Assembly: GCA_030704615.1 (NCBI GenBank)
Contig: CM060733.1
Location: 11,966,001 to 12,030,000 of the forward strand
DNA length: 64,000 nt
Direction of reading: 5' to 3'
Origin: Takakia lepidozioides
Taxonomy: Eukaryota > Streptophyta > Takakiopsida > Takakiales > Takakiaceae
This document shows positions 10,881 through 22,920 of this stretch, one piece after another (position 1 is the stretch's first letter; the number at the start of each line of letters is the position of its first letter). The translations under genes and the position numbers were made by a program. The notes under the pieces were generated by a model that saw only the letters and a program-made list of their open reading frames with translations, was not told the origin of the DNA and made no database searches.

Positions 10881-12267
10881 CTACTTGTCTCATGTAGTCT
10901 CCAAACTGCCGGAATCTATAGTGCCACCACGCAAGCCATGTTTGCAGCCGATGGAATTCGCATTTTTCCACGCAAGGCACATACTGAAATGATCATGTCG
11001 GTGGCGTGATGCCACGAACCTTTTCGTGTTTTGCGTCAAACTTTGCATGAAGTGAAACCCGCAAGATCTCTCCTTACCTTCCATTGGAGTCTTTGGGTCG
11101 TCCCCATATACCCTTCTCACTGCAGCCCAGTTCGCCTGGGCATTGTCAGCCATGAAGCCCCTAAAATCAGGAGGGGACAACTTCGCTTTCGCCATTTGCT
11201 CATTAATTCCACGCCACATATACAACTCCAAATCTGTGTCTTCTCCTTTCATTTCGCAGATAGCAATGGTCATCAACTTTCTGCAATGTGGGTTGTATAT
11301 ATGTGCCCCCATTGTCACCCAATCGTGGTTGGTAATTCGTCTGATGTGGTCGAACATGACCCAACAATTTGAGAGGTCTCTACTGGTCATCCGCTTCACC
11401 AAATCGACACCGCTCCCCGGTCCGCACGTTGACATCTTAAATATGAAGCATCTGTCCGTCTTTGAGCCTTGACCAGGAAAGAAGCTGTCCTGGATGAAGT
11501 CGTAGCCGCATGTGCGCTTCACTTCCAAGATGGAGTGCATGTTTGATCCTCTTCCGATTCGTTTCTTGCAGCTGACAATGTGGTTCCTGACATTGGGGCT
11601 GCACACATGGGAGACAGCTTCCAGCAGCTCCTTCATGTCCCCCTCGCCCAGCTTCTCTCTTATGCTTCCGTCCTCCGACATTATTCTGCCTATTGCAATT
11701 CTATGTGCGGATGCGAGTTGTATCTGTTTTGGTTTTGCTCCCGACCTCAACCTCACGTCCTCCTTGATAATATCGTGGGCTTGTTGAAAAGCGACTTTGC
11801 AATTGCCTCTGGCGACGGGGTGGTCATGCTTTCCGATGTGAATGCATGCTCTGGTGCACGCTGGGCCGACGGTCTTGACGTAGTACTGCTTGGCGTTGCA
11901 CACTGCCATGCACATAGGGGCGGCGTTGCAATGGGCACACTTGAACGTCCCTGCAGAAACTCTACCTTGAGGCCAAAATAGGGTCGACGAATTGCCAATC
12001 CAGTCTGTCTCATTCCGGGTGGTTTTGCTCGTGTAGTGGTAACATGTGCTCGAGAAACATTTAAGATGCCCAACACACAATACATATCTCACTCGAACTC
12101 CATCACCCAGGTTGGACGATGAAGTTTTGGTGACACACCAAGGGTGGCCGTCATGTTTCCTGTTCATTCCTGCCAGCATGTTGTCTGGGCCTGCGCCTGC
12201 CGGTACTGGAGGGAACTCGTAGATAGCATTCACATCCACAACTTCAGGCAAAGTTTCCACAAATGGA
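10881..12267 (-). pseudogene. MULE-like transposase core (WRKY-GCM1-like finger and DDE domain)
   Basis: The 456-codon frame contains a Cys/His finger-like region ending CIHIGKHDHPV, as in the WRKY-GCM1 fingers of MULE transposases. It is followed by an RNase H-like core with CWVMFDHIRR (first Asp, near 11350) and GFMADNAQANW (second Asp, near 11145), then a CGFHF segment as in MULE cores. At the 3' end the natural continuation (LQTWLAWWHYRFRQFGDYM) is in another frame, so a frameshift lies near 10970. At the 5' end another frameshift near 12265 separates it from the N-terminal part. The role would be cut-and-paste transposition by binding and cleaving terminal repeats. This copy is inactive as read. 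Confidence 0.7.
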
Positions 12268-12919
12268 TTGGAGTTTTGTCATAATCAAGCCTAATAAGGT
12301 CACTGGAGCGGGAACCCGCTGTCTTCATCCTCCGCAATATGTCGATTACTGAGCGGACGGAAGTTGAGTCCGAGGGTGTGTGCTCATTGTCTGCCGACAT
12401 CTGAACACTCCTAGTGACGGACGACTTTGAAACATACGATGGAAAGACCATACAGTCTTCATCGTCACTGGATAAGTCGTGGACGACTGTTTCCCTATTT
12501 TCCTCGATTTCCCTTTTCACATGTTTGGGCTTCTCTGCTTGTGAAGAGGTGTCCACATCCCTCATGGCAGACTTCACATCTTGCACGCCAGACCCTCTTG
12601 TGGAAGGAGGATCAACCCAGTTCCAGCGTGGGAACTCTTTACGCACGATTTCATCAATTGCACTGTACCGGATGGATTCAAAAGCTGGGAGCCGCCACTC
12701 TTTGCCTTTTCCGAAATCTGCATGCAGAATGACGGCACTTTCCAGAAAATTTCCATAAGCATCCTTTGTCTCCTCTTCCAAAAACACCGTTCCAGGGCGG
12801 AGCCCGAACTTCACACACAAGTACTGCTCAGTGACAATCGCAAATCCTTGGTCGTAGGGTATTTTAGCTTTCAGAGAATCAGGATGGAAGTACACGTTTA
12901 CCCAAACACGGGAGTCCAT
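12250..12919 (-). pseudogene. N-terminal part of MULE-like transposase gene
   Basis: The most protein-like start is the ATG at 12919-12917 (MDSRVWVNVYFHPDSLKAK). The longer frame upstream to 13207 runs into palindrome-bearing DNA and looks untranslated. The sequence has an N-terminal globular part of about 100 residues, then an acidic and serine-rich linker (HDLSSDDEDC). It joins the core at 12260 after a +1 shift. It lies divergent from the ParB/methyltransferase gene across a 2.3 kb spacer full of palindromes. The function of this N-terminal domain is not recognised. Confidence 0.55.
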
Positions 12920-12949
12920 GTTGAAGACTGTAACTCTCGGTAGGCTCCG

Positions 12950-15235
12950 CAGCGAAGTCCTGCAATGAGAAGAGTGTGTCCTACATAATACCACAATAAT
13001 TTTCTGGAGGATTTTGTATCCAACATGATGGATGATCAGTGCACGTATGGATGAAGGTGTGTAACGTACGTTACAAACACGGAAGACCACAGCAAATTCA
13101 CATTGGAAATTGGGTGCCTGAATTGTGATGTACCACCAGTTGGGCAACAATAAATCAGGCTTTCTCATGAATTTCGGCACCGAAATCCGGATGAACATCT
13201 GTGTCATGTAACAGATTTGGAAGCCACGAGATGAATTCCTGCGACAGAATTCGAAATTAGTTCACCTCATGAAACTGAGCAAGCACCTGACGGATGGATT
13301 TCGGTGCCGAAATTCGGAAGAACATGTTCTTCATGAAATTGTTTCTGCACACAAATGATGAATTTCGACGCCAAAATATGGATGAATGTGTTTGTGATTA
13401 GAGTCATCATTCACCACGTGTAAGGATTTCGGTGCCGAAATCCAGATGAGAGTAACCCTGAATCTGCAATAGGGATGAATTTCGGCGCCGAAATTCATTC
13501 TTCTTGTGCTTTTTGGAACGTCTTCTATTGTCCGCCGGATGAATTTCGGCGCCGAAATTCATTCTTCTTGTGCTTTTTGGAATGTCTTCTGCTGTCCGCC
13601 GGATGAATTTCGGCGCCGAAATTCATCCGAAGTCCTCCCTTCATTTTGTTCTTCTTTGCGACCGATGAATTTCGGCGCCGAAATTCATCCAAAGTCCTCC
13701 CTTCAAATAATTTATTTTCTTTGCGAGCAATGAATTTCGGCGCCGAAATTCATCCAAAGTCCTCCTTCCAATATTTATTTTTCTTTGAGATCGATGAATT
13801 TCGGCGCCGAAATTCATCCCTACTGTCGGCAAAGGTAACTCCAATATTACATTTTCCATGCGACGGATGAATTTTGGCACCGAAATTCATCTGAACCCGA
13901 CACTTACTTCTTGCTTCTGGATGATGTAAGGTTCCGAAATTCATTTGAAATAACCCATGCAGACGAAGAAAACACGAATATTCAGCATTAAATGGAGAAA
14001 TCGGCACATTTAACCCCTTATGTCTTTCAAAAGACCGTTATCCAATGACGAAAGGGGATATTTTCTCAGGTTCGGGGAAACTTCATTGCATTTTAGCCGT
14101 TGTTTTCATTTGAAACTGACCGTATCCATTAAGTGGTCATTTCTCGTACAGGAGGTTGCCGCAAATAAAGTATAATTTCGGCACCGAAATTATACATAAC
14201 AGTCCAGACATGGCACGTCCAACAGGCATGGACAGCAACCGCGAGGGGCACTGATGGCAGCAAAGCGTGGCATGTTGCAGGTTTACTCTTCGGGTTGGAC
14301 ATTTTTCGGCGCCAAAATATGGATGATTTCAGCTCATTTGCTCGCGGATGGAGATATTATTAACGAATATCGGCGCCGAAATATGGATGAAATGTCTCCC
14401 AGTGCAGCGTTCTGCACAGTTCCGGAATTAATTCCGGATCCGATATCCGACTGACAGGTGTGCTCATGATGGATGAGGACTGGGGAAGCGATGAATTTCA
14501 GTGCCGAAATTCATATGTTTGTGTATGAAAGCACTTGCATAGGATGAATTTCGGCGCCGAAATTCATCCGTCCGCTGGTGAAACGCGTCGACCTGACTTT
14601 TGAATGTCGGTAGGCAGGGGAATTTCATGGCGGTTGGGTTTCATGATGTGCGGATAGTGCATTCAATGCCGGCTGCTCCGGGAACAACATCCGGTGAACG
14701 GAATGGTATTTCGACGCCGCAATTCGAATAAAGCGTCTTCTACTGCTAGCTTGAACAGGCACGCGTCGCGTTCCAGTCGACTTCATCCGTGCGAACGTGT
14801 CAGGGGTCGCAATCTCTTCATCACCCATACGGCGGAAAGTGGTGGACGGTGGCAACGCTTGGGGAGACGTGGTTGCTTGCGCATCTGCTCGTACACAGTG
14901 GTTGCATGTTCCACCGCTTCGCTCTCTCGCTCCTTGCCCTTCTGCGATGACATTCTCCTGCGTTTCCTCTCCTTATGCAGCATAGTGATAGCATAGAGTT
15001 TGTGAAAGGTCAGGCGACTCCGGCGCAGAGAAGGAGGACGCGGGATTTTGGGAAGCCGCCGACGACACGACTTAAGCTCCGTCATGCAGGAAATGCAGAC
15101 CTCGTTATCCGGAGACTCGAATCGCCCACCAGTGAGAGATTTGTGCTTCGCGGATGTGAAACACTCCATACGCACTATTCATTTTACACCATTTTTTTTT
15201 GCGTGCAGTGTGCCATGTTTTCCTGTTTGTTTGAC
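12950..15235. promoter_or_regulatory. Divergent intergenic spacer packed with CGGCGCCG palindromes
   Basis: Between the two divergent genes there are about twenty palindromes of the form ATTTCGGYGCCGAAAT or close variants, for example at 13171, 13298, 13426, 13478-13885, 14175, 14365 and 14545. Spacing is irregular except for the tandem array. The location and symmetry suggest protein-binding or methylation sites that serve both genes. That role is inference. No TATA box is assigned with confidence. Confidence 0.5.
13474..13890. repeat. 64-bp minisatellite built on ATTTCGGCGCCGAAAT
   Basis: Units begin at 13474, 13538, 13602, 13664, 13729, 13793 and (diverged) 13866, giving spacings of 64, 64, 62, 65, 64 and 73 bp. 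Each unit carries GAATTTCGGCGCCGAAATTC, a 20-bp perfect palindrome. Between palindromes, the spacers of units 1-2 resemble each other, as do those of units 3-5 (AGTCCTCCCTTC). The palindrome is better conserved than the spacers. Confidence 0.9.
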
Positions 15236-17362
15236 ATGGGAGCTGGGGAGGGATCGCAGGGTGGTGAGCCAACACAATCAACTTTGGATACTCCTGCCCG
15301 GGTGCTGCGCTCGCAAGGTGGAAGTGCATCGAGGCAGGCGACTCCTCACAGAATACCTCAGAAATCGGCTCAAAAAAGCCCACCTAGAGTCCGGAAGCCG
15401 AGGAAGCAAAAGGAGCCCATGGCTTCACCTGTAAAACCACTTGGGAGACTGGAAGCCAAGATATTGGGTTTGCAGGCAGTTTTCAGAAAAAACGGATGCG
15501 GTGGAGGCCGCTGGAGATGTCAGACTCGGATCTGCAGAAGGGCGGCCTATTGAGCTGACAGAAGCAGAGGACGACAACGTGGGTGCGACTTGACGACTTC
15601 CCAGGAGATCAGAACCTGGTAGAGCTTGCAGAGGAGCAAAACCTCCAGGATAGCAGACAGACTGGTGAGAGAGGTGAGAGAAGTCAGAAACTGGTGGCGG
15701 GTATGCTCATTAGCGCACGAGACATGAACATAGCAGCAAACAGGTTGTTGGCAGAGACTCATAGCAATATAGGCCGCGTTTTGGGCTCCATGGTGTATCC
15801 GGAGAACCTCAAAGTTCCTTTGTGTCGCATGGTTAGCCTTCCAGTTATAAGGCAAGCACTGCCAGGGGACATCGATCGACTGAAGCACAACTTCAGAGAG
15901 GGGTACAGACGGGGGTCGGCAACATTCTACGTTTCCATTGAGAATGACCAGGGTGTCACAAGGGGCCCCACTGCAGAGGAGCTTCAGAATTGGAGCCCCC
16001 ACTGGCACACTGTAAATGCCGAGTTTGAAGCCTCTCTGAAGACTAATCCCACATTCGCACACATGGCAGGGAAGATGTTCTTTGTTTGGGACAGGAACCA
16101 CAGGATGCTTGCCTGGACAAAGTACATTGTTGAAATGCATCCGCAAGGTATCAATTGGCATTACATGGTGGACTGCATTGTCGTGAAGGTGGACGTCAGG
16201 AACAGAGGACTGCTGAAGGGTGCCATGGCGGATATAAATCTGTAAGTATACTACTACATCCTTGTGTAGTGCCTATTGCGGTGCCGAAATAGGCAATGTT
16301 CTTGACTGTCATCCACTCTATGAACTGGAAATTGGATTGCTGTGCCGAAATCTGGTTATTTTTGTATCATGTTTTCATGTTGTTCATTTTTTTTTTCTCC
16401 ATGGCAGGGTAACAGAGAGGGCCTTCGTGGAAACTCACCTGGAACATATGCTCTACAGAGTGTAAGAAGTAGGCACAGCACCGCTGACGGACTTGCAAAA
16501 ATCCCTCGATCCCGAGCTGTACAGGAAGTCCCTTGCGAAAGCGGATCGCACCTGGTACCGACCAATACTGGACGCCATGGTGGAGATCCTCTATTCGGTG
16601 AGGTTCATCTCAAATTTCCTGATTTAATGTTATTTCTTGCAGGGATCAGTGGCCTGACTGTATCCGCTGGATGTGTGATTACTTGGCCTATGCCAAAAGG
16701 CAGTTCTTTGAGAGTGATGCCCCCAACAAGGCGGACGCGTCGATAGAGAGTCACATTGTGCAGGCAGGGAGGCAATCACGGACCAAGTACAGGTCCAAAC
16801 TTGTGAAGCAAGTTGCAATCGCTGACCCTAGTCTTGGTGCCGAGTTCCTGGCGGAGATAGGACTGCTTACTCCAGACCCATGAAACCGGAAATATCCATG
16901 GAGAAACTTCATCACATCGCACTGTCATGTGTTGAGCCGGCGGAGAAGGTTAGCATGTGTTTGTTCTTGTTTTGTGTCTTCTCGCGATTCTCATGATGAG
17001 GTTCTTTTGTCTGACCGATGTTAGGCCATGCAGACAAGGTGGCTGCGAATCTGGAACGGCCATACAAACATGAAGCTGTTGTACCACCTTCCCATCGAGC
17101 CAACAGATGAACGACTGGCTCAATGTGATGACTTGGTGGCATCAAGTATAATTTCCTCATCTTTTGTGTGTTGGACATCATCGCAATTTCAAATTCATGA
17201 ATGTTTTGGAGACCTGCACTGCTGCAGGTACTGACCCACGCCTAGGAGCAATTGGATTGCAACACCACCACTTTCAAGTTACAGATCGACTGGACGAAAC
17301 CGGAGACAATAGAGAACTACGTGCAATCCTGGTGCAATCCCCGCACTCTCCTCTTCTCCTGA
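15236..17362 (+). pseudogene. ParB-like/methyltransferase gene, 5' half (exons with ParB-like domain)
   Basis: Likely start is the ATG at 15236. The first ~100 residues are basic, with LRSQGG and RVRKPRKQKE (DNA-binding or nuclear targeting). After frameshifts near 15490 and 15580 comes a ParB/Srx-like segment (LCRMVSLPVI near 15830, FFVWDRNHRMLAW near 16083-16121). The D-x-NHR signature resembles the DGNHR of ParB-like folds. Introns are inferred from GT-AG sites and frame continuity: 16242-16407, 16603-16642, 16949-17024 and 17146-17227. Defects: an in-frame TAA at 16463, a -1 shift near 16880 and a frame change near 17260. The gene is interrupted at 17362 by the permuted retroelement and continues on the inverted segment. 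The ParB assignment is by motif only. Confidence 0.55.
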
Positions 17363-18118
17363 TGGTACAAAAGCCTTCACCTAGACTTGTTGCACCCGTC
17401 GATCAGCAACCCGCTGCAAATCCTTGCTCGTGCCCCACAATGGAGTATGAGCAACCATGGCAGGCAACTCCGCCATACCATACATGTCATCATGCTCTCC
17501 TGGAGGTGGCACATCCTCTGAATGAGCGTTGCCCTCAAGCAACTCTCCAGGCCAACTCACTGCCGCTGTGAATGCTGCTAGTGTCGGTATCTTGCCTCGC
17601 TGGGCAACCGCAACTCCTCCTATGAACGTCACAAGGAGCCGCACACGTTGGCCCTCCCCTAACTGCCATCCAGGCCTATAGGAAGCTGACTCCTCCCAAA
17701 AATCCAGGGTGAAGCCCATGGGGTACAACACTGCCCCACCAACCAGGACATCGTATGAGACCGCGTCTGTCACAATGGCCTTGGCTCGCATCACTGAGCC
17801 ATCTGTAGGGTGATCCGGCCGTAGTCTGATAGCCAACTTACGCCGTGTCATGCCCCGAGCCTGCTCCGATCCTCCCAGAGACGTCTGTATCTGGAAAGGA
17901 CAAGGCTCCATATCCGCCTCCGTGAGGCCCAAGCCTGCAATAGCAGCTCTGCCCAGCATCAATGGCTGAGCTCCCGAGTCCAACAAGACCCGCAGTGGCC
18001 GGTACCTCTTGCCTGCCGGTCCACTCAAACAGAAAATGTCATCCTGGTTGTCTAACATGACAACTCCAAGTGTCACCATGGCGCGCTCAATGGCTGGCCT
18101 AGCTGGCAGCTCCATCAA
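17363..18118 (-). pseudogene. Retrotransposon aspartic protease
   Basis: The frame 18118-17381 contains LRVLLDSGAQPLMLG, an aspartic protease active-site triad (DSG), followed by hydrophobic strands (YDVLVGGAVLYPMGF). This enzyme would mature the Gag-Pol polyprotein. A TAG at 17383-17381 ends the frame. The same frame continues six more codons to 17363, where it would join the methyltransferase at 24053. Confidence 0.75.
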
Positions 18119-18449
18119 CCTGGCGCCGCCGTGGCAGTCTTGATCCTCAAATCCGAGGATCCCTCCGGTACTACACCTCCCACTATCTCCGCAGAAGATG
18201 AAGTAATCTCCCCACTCTCATAGAGTGTAGCTGCCAGCCTGAACACCTCAGCTGGTCTTACCCCCGGTGTCGCAATCATGGTAGTCGAGAACAATGGAGC
18301 CTGACACACAGATGTGGCCGCTCCCAGCAGCACACTAGCTGCCATAGCCTTGACAACACTAGGTAGTGGTGCTACCCGTGTAGTTCTCCCCAATGGCATA
18401 GTAACCTCCGCCTCGGTAACAGTCGGGCGAGAACTCGTGGCTCAGGAAC

Positions 18450-19844
18450 TCATGCTGCTCCTCGAGTCACGGCTGCAGCAGACTCCACCTGCACTAGTGG
18501 TAGTGCTACTCCGCTCATGAATCCCACTCCCATATCTTCTCCCTCAGGAGCAGGAGGTGGACCATCCGGCTTTGGAGCCGGTACCACCTGAGCTGTAGCC
18601 ATGGCAGCGAGCCTCTGCTCTAGCTGTTGAAGCCGGTTGGCCATGCCTTGGTCAACACCCTAACCTCCGCGTCCTTGGCCATGTTGAGCTTGCCCTTGGC
18701 CTGCACCTCGTGCCTGGCCACCTCGTCCTCTCTGGGCTGCTCCACCTCACCCCCGGCCACCATTGTTCCCTTGGAACTGGCCTGGGCGCAACTCAGGATG
18801 CAAACCATAACACTGGGCCTGTCCATGCCTGTGCTTGCCACAATGCCCACACTGCAACTGTGCAGGCTGTGCATGTGCCGGCCCTTTGCCTCCCTCTGGG
18901 CAATCCTTCTTGACATGGGGTCCTCCACATGTCCAGCACACCACATCCGCCCGTTGTTGGCCAGCAAATGAAGGGAGAGACCCCTGCATCTGAGGTCCTC
19001 TCTGCCCTTCCCTGAGCTTCACCTGAGCCCCCTTGTTGCCTTGAGCATGTTGAGGTAGTGGTTGGCTAGGAGCACCACTACCCCGTGGTGTCTCCTTAGC
19101 AAATCCCACCATGACCACTCATTCCTCCACCATGTTGAGCTCTATCCGCTCTGCCAGCAAAAACACATTTGCTAAGGTGGGTTGGGCCGCTTGTAGAAGT
19201 CCCTCTCAACTCTTCGAAGAACTCCACAACAGGGTTGAAGGTAGGCACGGGTACTAGTGCTGGTGCAGTAGTGGCTTGGGTGGAGATCGTAGCTACTATA
19301 CCACCAGTCCCACTAGTCCCACTGCTGCTTGCTGAAGCTGCCGGTGCAGCGGCAGGTGTAGCCACTGCCCTCGTGGCTCTCGTGCCCCTAGTGATGGAGA
19401 CATAGTCGGGTGACCAGTACATGCTCCACTCCTCGATCTCAACCTCATGCCCCCGCCTGAACTCATGGTAATCATCCATAGGCGGCCCCTCAAGGTCCCC
19501 TTCCATGCCATGAAAGACGTAAATAGTTGTGGATTGCGCATTTGCTGCAAATCACACCAACTATCAAACTCTTGGATAAAATCATCCAACTCAATGGTGC
19601 CCACCGCCCCAGAGTACCTTCGTGGCCCCTTGGTAGCTCCATACATCTCCTCCATTGTGTCCCACAACAATGGCAAGGAAACAACTTGCACCGCCGGTAT
19701 GAGTCCTCCTGATTCATAATCTGAATCAGAACCTTCCGTAGAAGACACAAGAGGTGAAGGTGGCCTAAACCGCACACCTCGTCTCGTGTACCCACTAATA
19801 TCGCTAGTGCTTGAACCGGCACTGTCCCCAGCAACTAGTGGCAC
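18450..19844 (-). pseudogene. Gag with zinc knuckles
   Basis: The ATG at 19844 begins a frame with a retroviral-type gag segment (MEEMYGATKGP...LDDFIQEFDSW) and then a proline/alanine-rich stretch. A frame change near 19120 leads to a glutamine/glycine-rich region with zinc knuckles CWTCGGPHVKKDC (about 18910) and CGHCGKHRHGQAQC (about 18840). The gag protein would package the RNA. Frameshifts at about 19300, 19110 and 18650 disrupt it. The region 18100-18650 holds the gag-protease linker, in several frames. Confidence 0.65.
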
Positions 19845-19869
19845 CTCCGTGTTGACAAACTGTCATTCA

Positions 19870-20540
19870 ACCGGTCATGAACATGTCCCTAACCCCCTCT
19901 CCACAAGGTAACCGGGTAGAGAACCTGTTGCGGCTTATGGTTTGGAATACTAGGTTCCTAACATAGCCTACACCTGTACCTGCATCCACCGCAAGCACTC
20001 CTATGGTTGGCTGGTCATCACCTCCAACCTCACCATAGGAGAAACAATGATGGTCTGGCTGGTCATCACCCCAGCCTCACCATCGACAACATGCTCTAGG
20101 ACTGGCCGGTGATTAAATCCGGACCAATCACCTATAAAAACAAGCGCCCACACAAAACTAGCTGGCGCACAGTCAAGCATACAGGTATGGAGGGGATCCA
20201 AACACAAAAAATCATAACGACAACTCCCCTACACCAAAAACAACTCCACGGTGTTGCTCCTGCAAGGACACCCTAGCCCAAACTCGGACTGACTCTTGCC
20301 TCCACCTACGGAAAGGTCTTTGCCTAATGAAAAGGTGGAAACTACGAGGAAGAGAAGCTAAAGCAATGCCTAACCCCAGCATGCCCTCATCCCAACACTC
20401 TTTTTCTCATCTCTTCTCTCACTTGCATGACCATGGGAATATCATGAAGATACTCCTCAAACCGCCCTCCACGAGCTTCAAAATTCGGCCTTCAAGACCA
20501 CATGCCAGTCCTTAGGCAGTCCACAACTGCCTCCACGAGT
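19870..20540 (-). other. Retroelement leader, proximal part
   Basis: Non-coding DNA between the gag start and the repeat-rich leader. Nothing is recognised apart from short repeats of GGCTGGTCATCACC-like sequence near 20010-20075. Confidence 0.45.
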
Positions 20541-20544
20541 CAGC

Positions 20545-21065
20545 ACAGGCCGTCCACAGGTCAACATGGGCCACCACAGACCAGCACAGGCCCACACAGA
20601 TCACTGGTCACAGCCGTCACAGCCCCACACAGGTCACAGGGTCACAGCCCGTCACAGCCCCAAAGGCCACATGTCACAGCCTGTCACAGCCCTACAAAGG
20701 TCACAGGGTCACAGCCCCAAAGGCCACAGCCTATCACAGCCCCTCACAACCCCATAGGCCACAGGGCACAGCCTGTCACAGCCCCTCACAGCCCCTCACA
20801 GCCCCTCATAGCCCATCACAGCTTGTCACAGCCCCACAGGCCACAGGGCACAGCCCCTCACAGCCCCTCACAGCTTGTCACAGCCCATCACAGCCCCACA
20901 GGCCACAGGGCACAGCCCATCACAACCCATCACAGCCTGTCACAGCCCCACAGGCCACATGGCACAGCCCGTCACAGCCTGTCACAGCCCCACAGGCCAC
21001 AGGGCACAGCCTGTCACAGCCCATCACAGCCTGTCACAACCCGTCACAGCCCCACAGGCCACTCA
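20545..21065. repeat. Minisatellite, CACAGCCC-type units, in retroelement leader
   Basis: Dense variants of CCCGTCACAGCCC and CCACAGGCCACAGGGCACAG repeat for about 500 bp. Unit lengths are irregular, with a higher-order block of about 50-60 bp. The region lies between LTR and gag of the minus-strand element. Confidence 0.9.
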
Positions 21066-21479
21066 TGACAGTTTAGCCATTTCTCCAAGGGGTTTAGCCA
21101 CGCCAAGCTAGGGTTTGTGTCTCTTGGACTCTAGGCTTCTTTGCACCGAGCTATGGCGGCTGTGAAGAAATCAGCAAGGTATTCTTGCTCTTTTGGTTCC
21201 CACACACTACCAATAGTAGCCCTAAGCCATGAGGAAGATGGTTGCCACAAACCAAGCTTTCTTTCTCACTTAGACTCCCCAAACACGCCACTAAACTCAA
21301 TGGCAAACAACCAAGCCTTGCTGGTTTCCAGCCCTTGTGAGCACTCATTCAAGCGTTTTCCTTGGCCATAACATCTGTCTTAGAGCCTATTCCAGCCCCC
21401 TACATCTGCCACTTCAAGAGCCATGCTCTATCTAGGCTTGAGGTTGAAACCCCAACTAAGAACACGCTCTACAAGTGTC

Positions 21480-21900
21480 GGACTGTCACATAAGAGCAGA
21501 TCAGCCCCTTACCTTCTCTTCTAGTTCTCTAAAGCTTGAAAACAAAAGCCCAATGGACTGAAGGCATGCTCCACACATGCCCCACTCTCACCACAAGAGA
21601 ATCAGCCCCTTTGCTTCCTTTCTTACACCCACCAACCTGAAAATACAAGCTTCAGCGGGCTGGAAGCATGCTCCACACATGCCCTACAGGGAAACCAGCC
21701 CCTTCCTTCCTTTCTTACACTCCCAAACCTGAAAGTACAAGCCTTCAACAGGCTGAAAACATGCTCCACACATGCATTGCCCTCACATAAGGGAAGTCAG
21801 CCCTTCCCTCTTCCTTGTTTGCCCTCCAAGCTCGAAGATGGAAGCTTCAATGAGATGAATACATGCTCCACACATGCAACCTCTTCACACAAGATGTATC
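21480..21900. repeat. ~100-bp diverged tandem repeats in retroelement leader
   Basis: CATGCTCCACACATGC recurs at 21565, 21667, 21760 and 21862 (spacings 102, 93 and 102), in a unit that also has CAGCCCCTT and CTGAAA blocks. Weaker relatives are near 21470 and 22165. The stretch from 21900 to 22590 is non-coding leader of similar style. Confidence 0.75.
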
Positions 21901-22592
21901 AGCCCCCTATCTTGGCTCCTTGGCTCCTTGATGCTCTCTAAGACAAGACTAAGCACTCCACAACCTTTGCCAAGCTCCTAAAACCCTAAGGGTTACATTT
22001 CCAGCCACAAGACACTCCTCTTGTGGTGCAAGAGCTCTTCTTCCAAGCTCTGAAACCCTAGGTGCAGATTCCATGGCCTTGCCGCACCTCTTAGCTCATG
22101 TTCTAGCCCTGCTCTTGCCATGACAAGAGCCCTCTCAATGCTGAAGCTCGAGATTGAAACCCAATCTCAACATACTCCACAAAGTGCACTGATTTGCCCC
22201 AAGCCAAATCAGCCCTTTTGCTTGGTCTTGCAATCCTTCACACAATGAAAGCTCGCATTCCTAAGTCCAGTTCTCAGCTTTGCCACCAAAGCCACTATAA
22301 CCTGCTCTTGACTGGTCCTCTTCCCAATCGTGCTTGCTCATGCATGTACACAATTTAAAACCATCAAGGTGCTCTGGAATTACCTGCAGCATGGTGCTTT
22401 CATCTTTGAAGCTGAAGATCGAATGCCAAGGTCTACCACCTCGTAACCCACATCGCCTCCGCTTCTAACAACCAAGAGCTCCACGGTGCTCCTTGCATAA
22501 CAACCTGGTTTCTCTCATTCTCAAGCAAAAACCACAAGTGCTACAACTAACTTGTATCTGGCACTCACAGATACGAGCTGATCTTTCTTGAG

Positions 22593-22920
22593 TGATAAAG
22601 AAGAAGAATACAAGCACAAGCTCATGCGAGCTCACAAAGCTGAAGCATAAACTCATGCATATATAACCTCATCACTCAAATACAAGTCAAGCCAAGTGCA
22701 CCCCACGCCATGGGAAATCCACACTACGGCGCCATAGCTAGGCGCGGTGAGGCTCAACTCGAGAAAGATGAGCCTCCCGCGCTTGCCGTGAAGATAACCA
22801 CTCCAGGGCCTAAATCTGCCTTGACCCCTGGATTGACACTTGGGCCAATCCCAAATGTCAATATGTAAAAACTAGCTATTTCCTAGCTAGTTTCACACTA
22901 GTGGAAAAATAACTTGACAA
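22593..22920 (-). repeat. LTR 3' portion (LTR2), inverted relative to LTR1
   Basis: The reverse complement of this block matches 26842-27164 closely, for example GAAACTAGCTAGGAAATAGC and GCAAGCGCGGGAGGCTCATC. On the minus strand it runs from GTCAAGTTATTTTTCC to TTTATCA and then into the leader. The missing 5' portion of this LTR is at 27166-27348. Confidence 0.85.

Larger units (their letters stand above)
17363..22920 (-). mobile_element. Methyltransferase-bearing gypsy element, LTR-gag-protease part
   Basis: On the minus strand the order is LTR (22920-22593), a long repeat-rich leader, gag (19844-18450) and protease (18118-17381). It ends at 17363 beside CTGA. The other part (methyltransferase-RT-PHD-LTR) is at 24053-27348 on the plus strand. 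Both carry the same LTR sequence in opposite orientation. The protease end and the methyltransferase start join in frame, so they are one element (see findings). Confidence 0.75.

Noticed and set aside
10128-12943. Plus-strand ORFs opposite the MULE transposase (for example 11031-11372, 11580-11981, 12414-12758)
   Set aside because: The minus strand carries transposase motifs in order. The plus frames show none and no splice logic.
13474-13890. CRISPR-like array (regular repeats with spacers)
   Set aside because: Spacers are similar to each other and the genome is eukaryotic. It is a tandem minisatellite.
13500-14007. Several overlapping ORFs rich in EFRRRNS / MNFGAEIH on both strands
   Set aside because: They are translations of the 64-bp palindromic minisatellite. 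The repeated peptide is a by-product of GAATTTCGGCGCC on either strand.
18314-19719. Plus-strand ORFs opposite gag (for example 18627-18971, 19169-19405)
   Set aside because: They mirror the minus-strand gag with zinc knuckles, which is the coherent reading.
20502-21111. 188-codon and 78-codon plus-strand ORFs of histidine/proline/serine repeats
   Set aside because: They are low-complexity translation of the CACAGCCC minisatellite, antisense to the retroelement. No start context or homology-like content.
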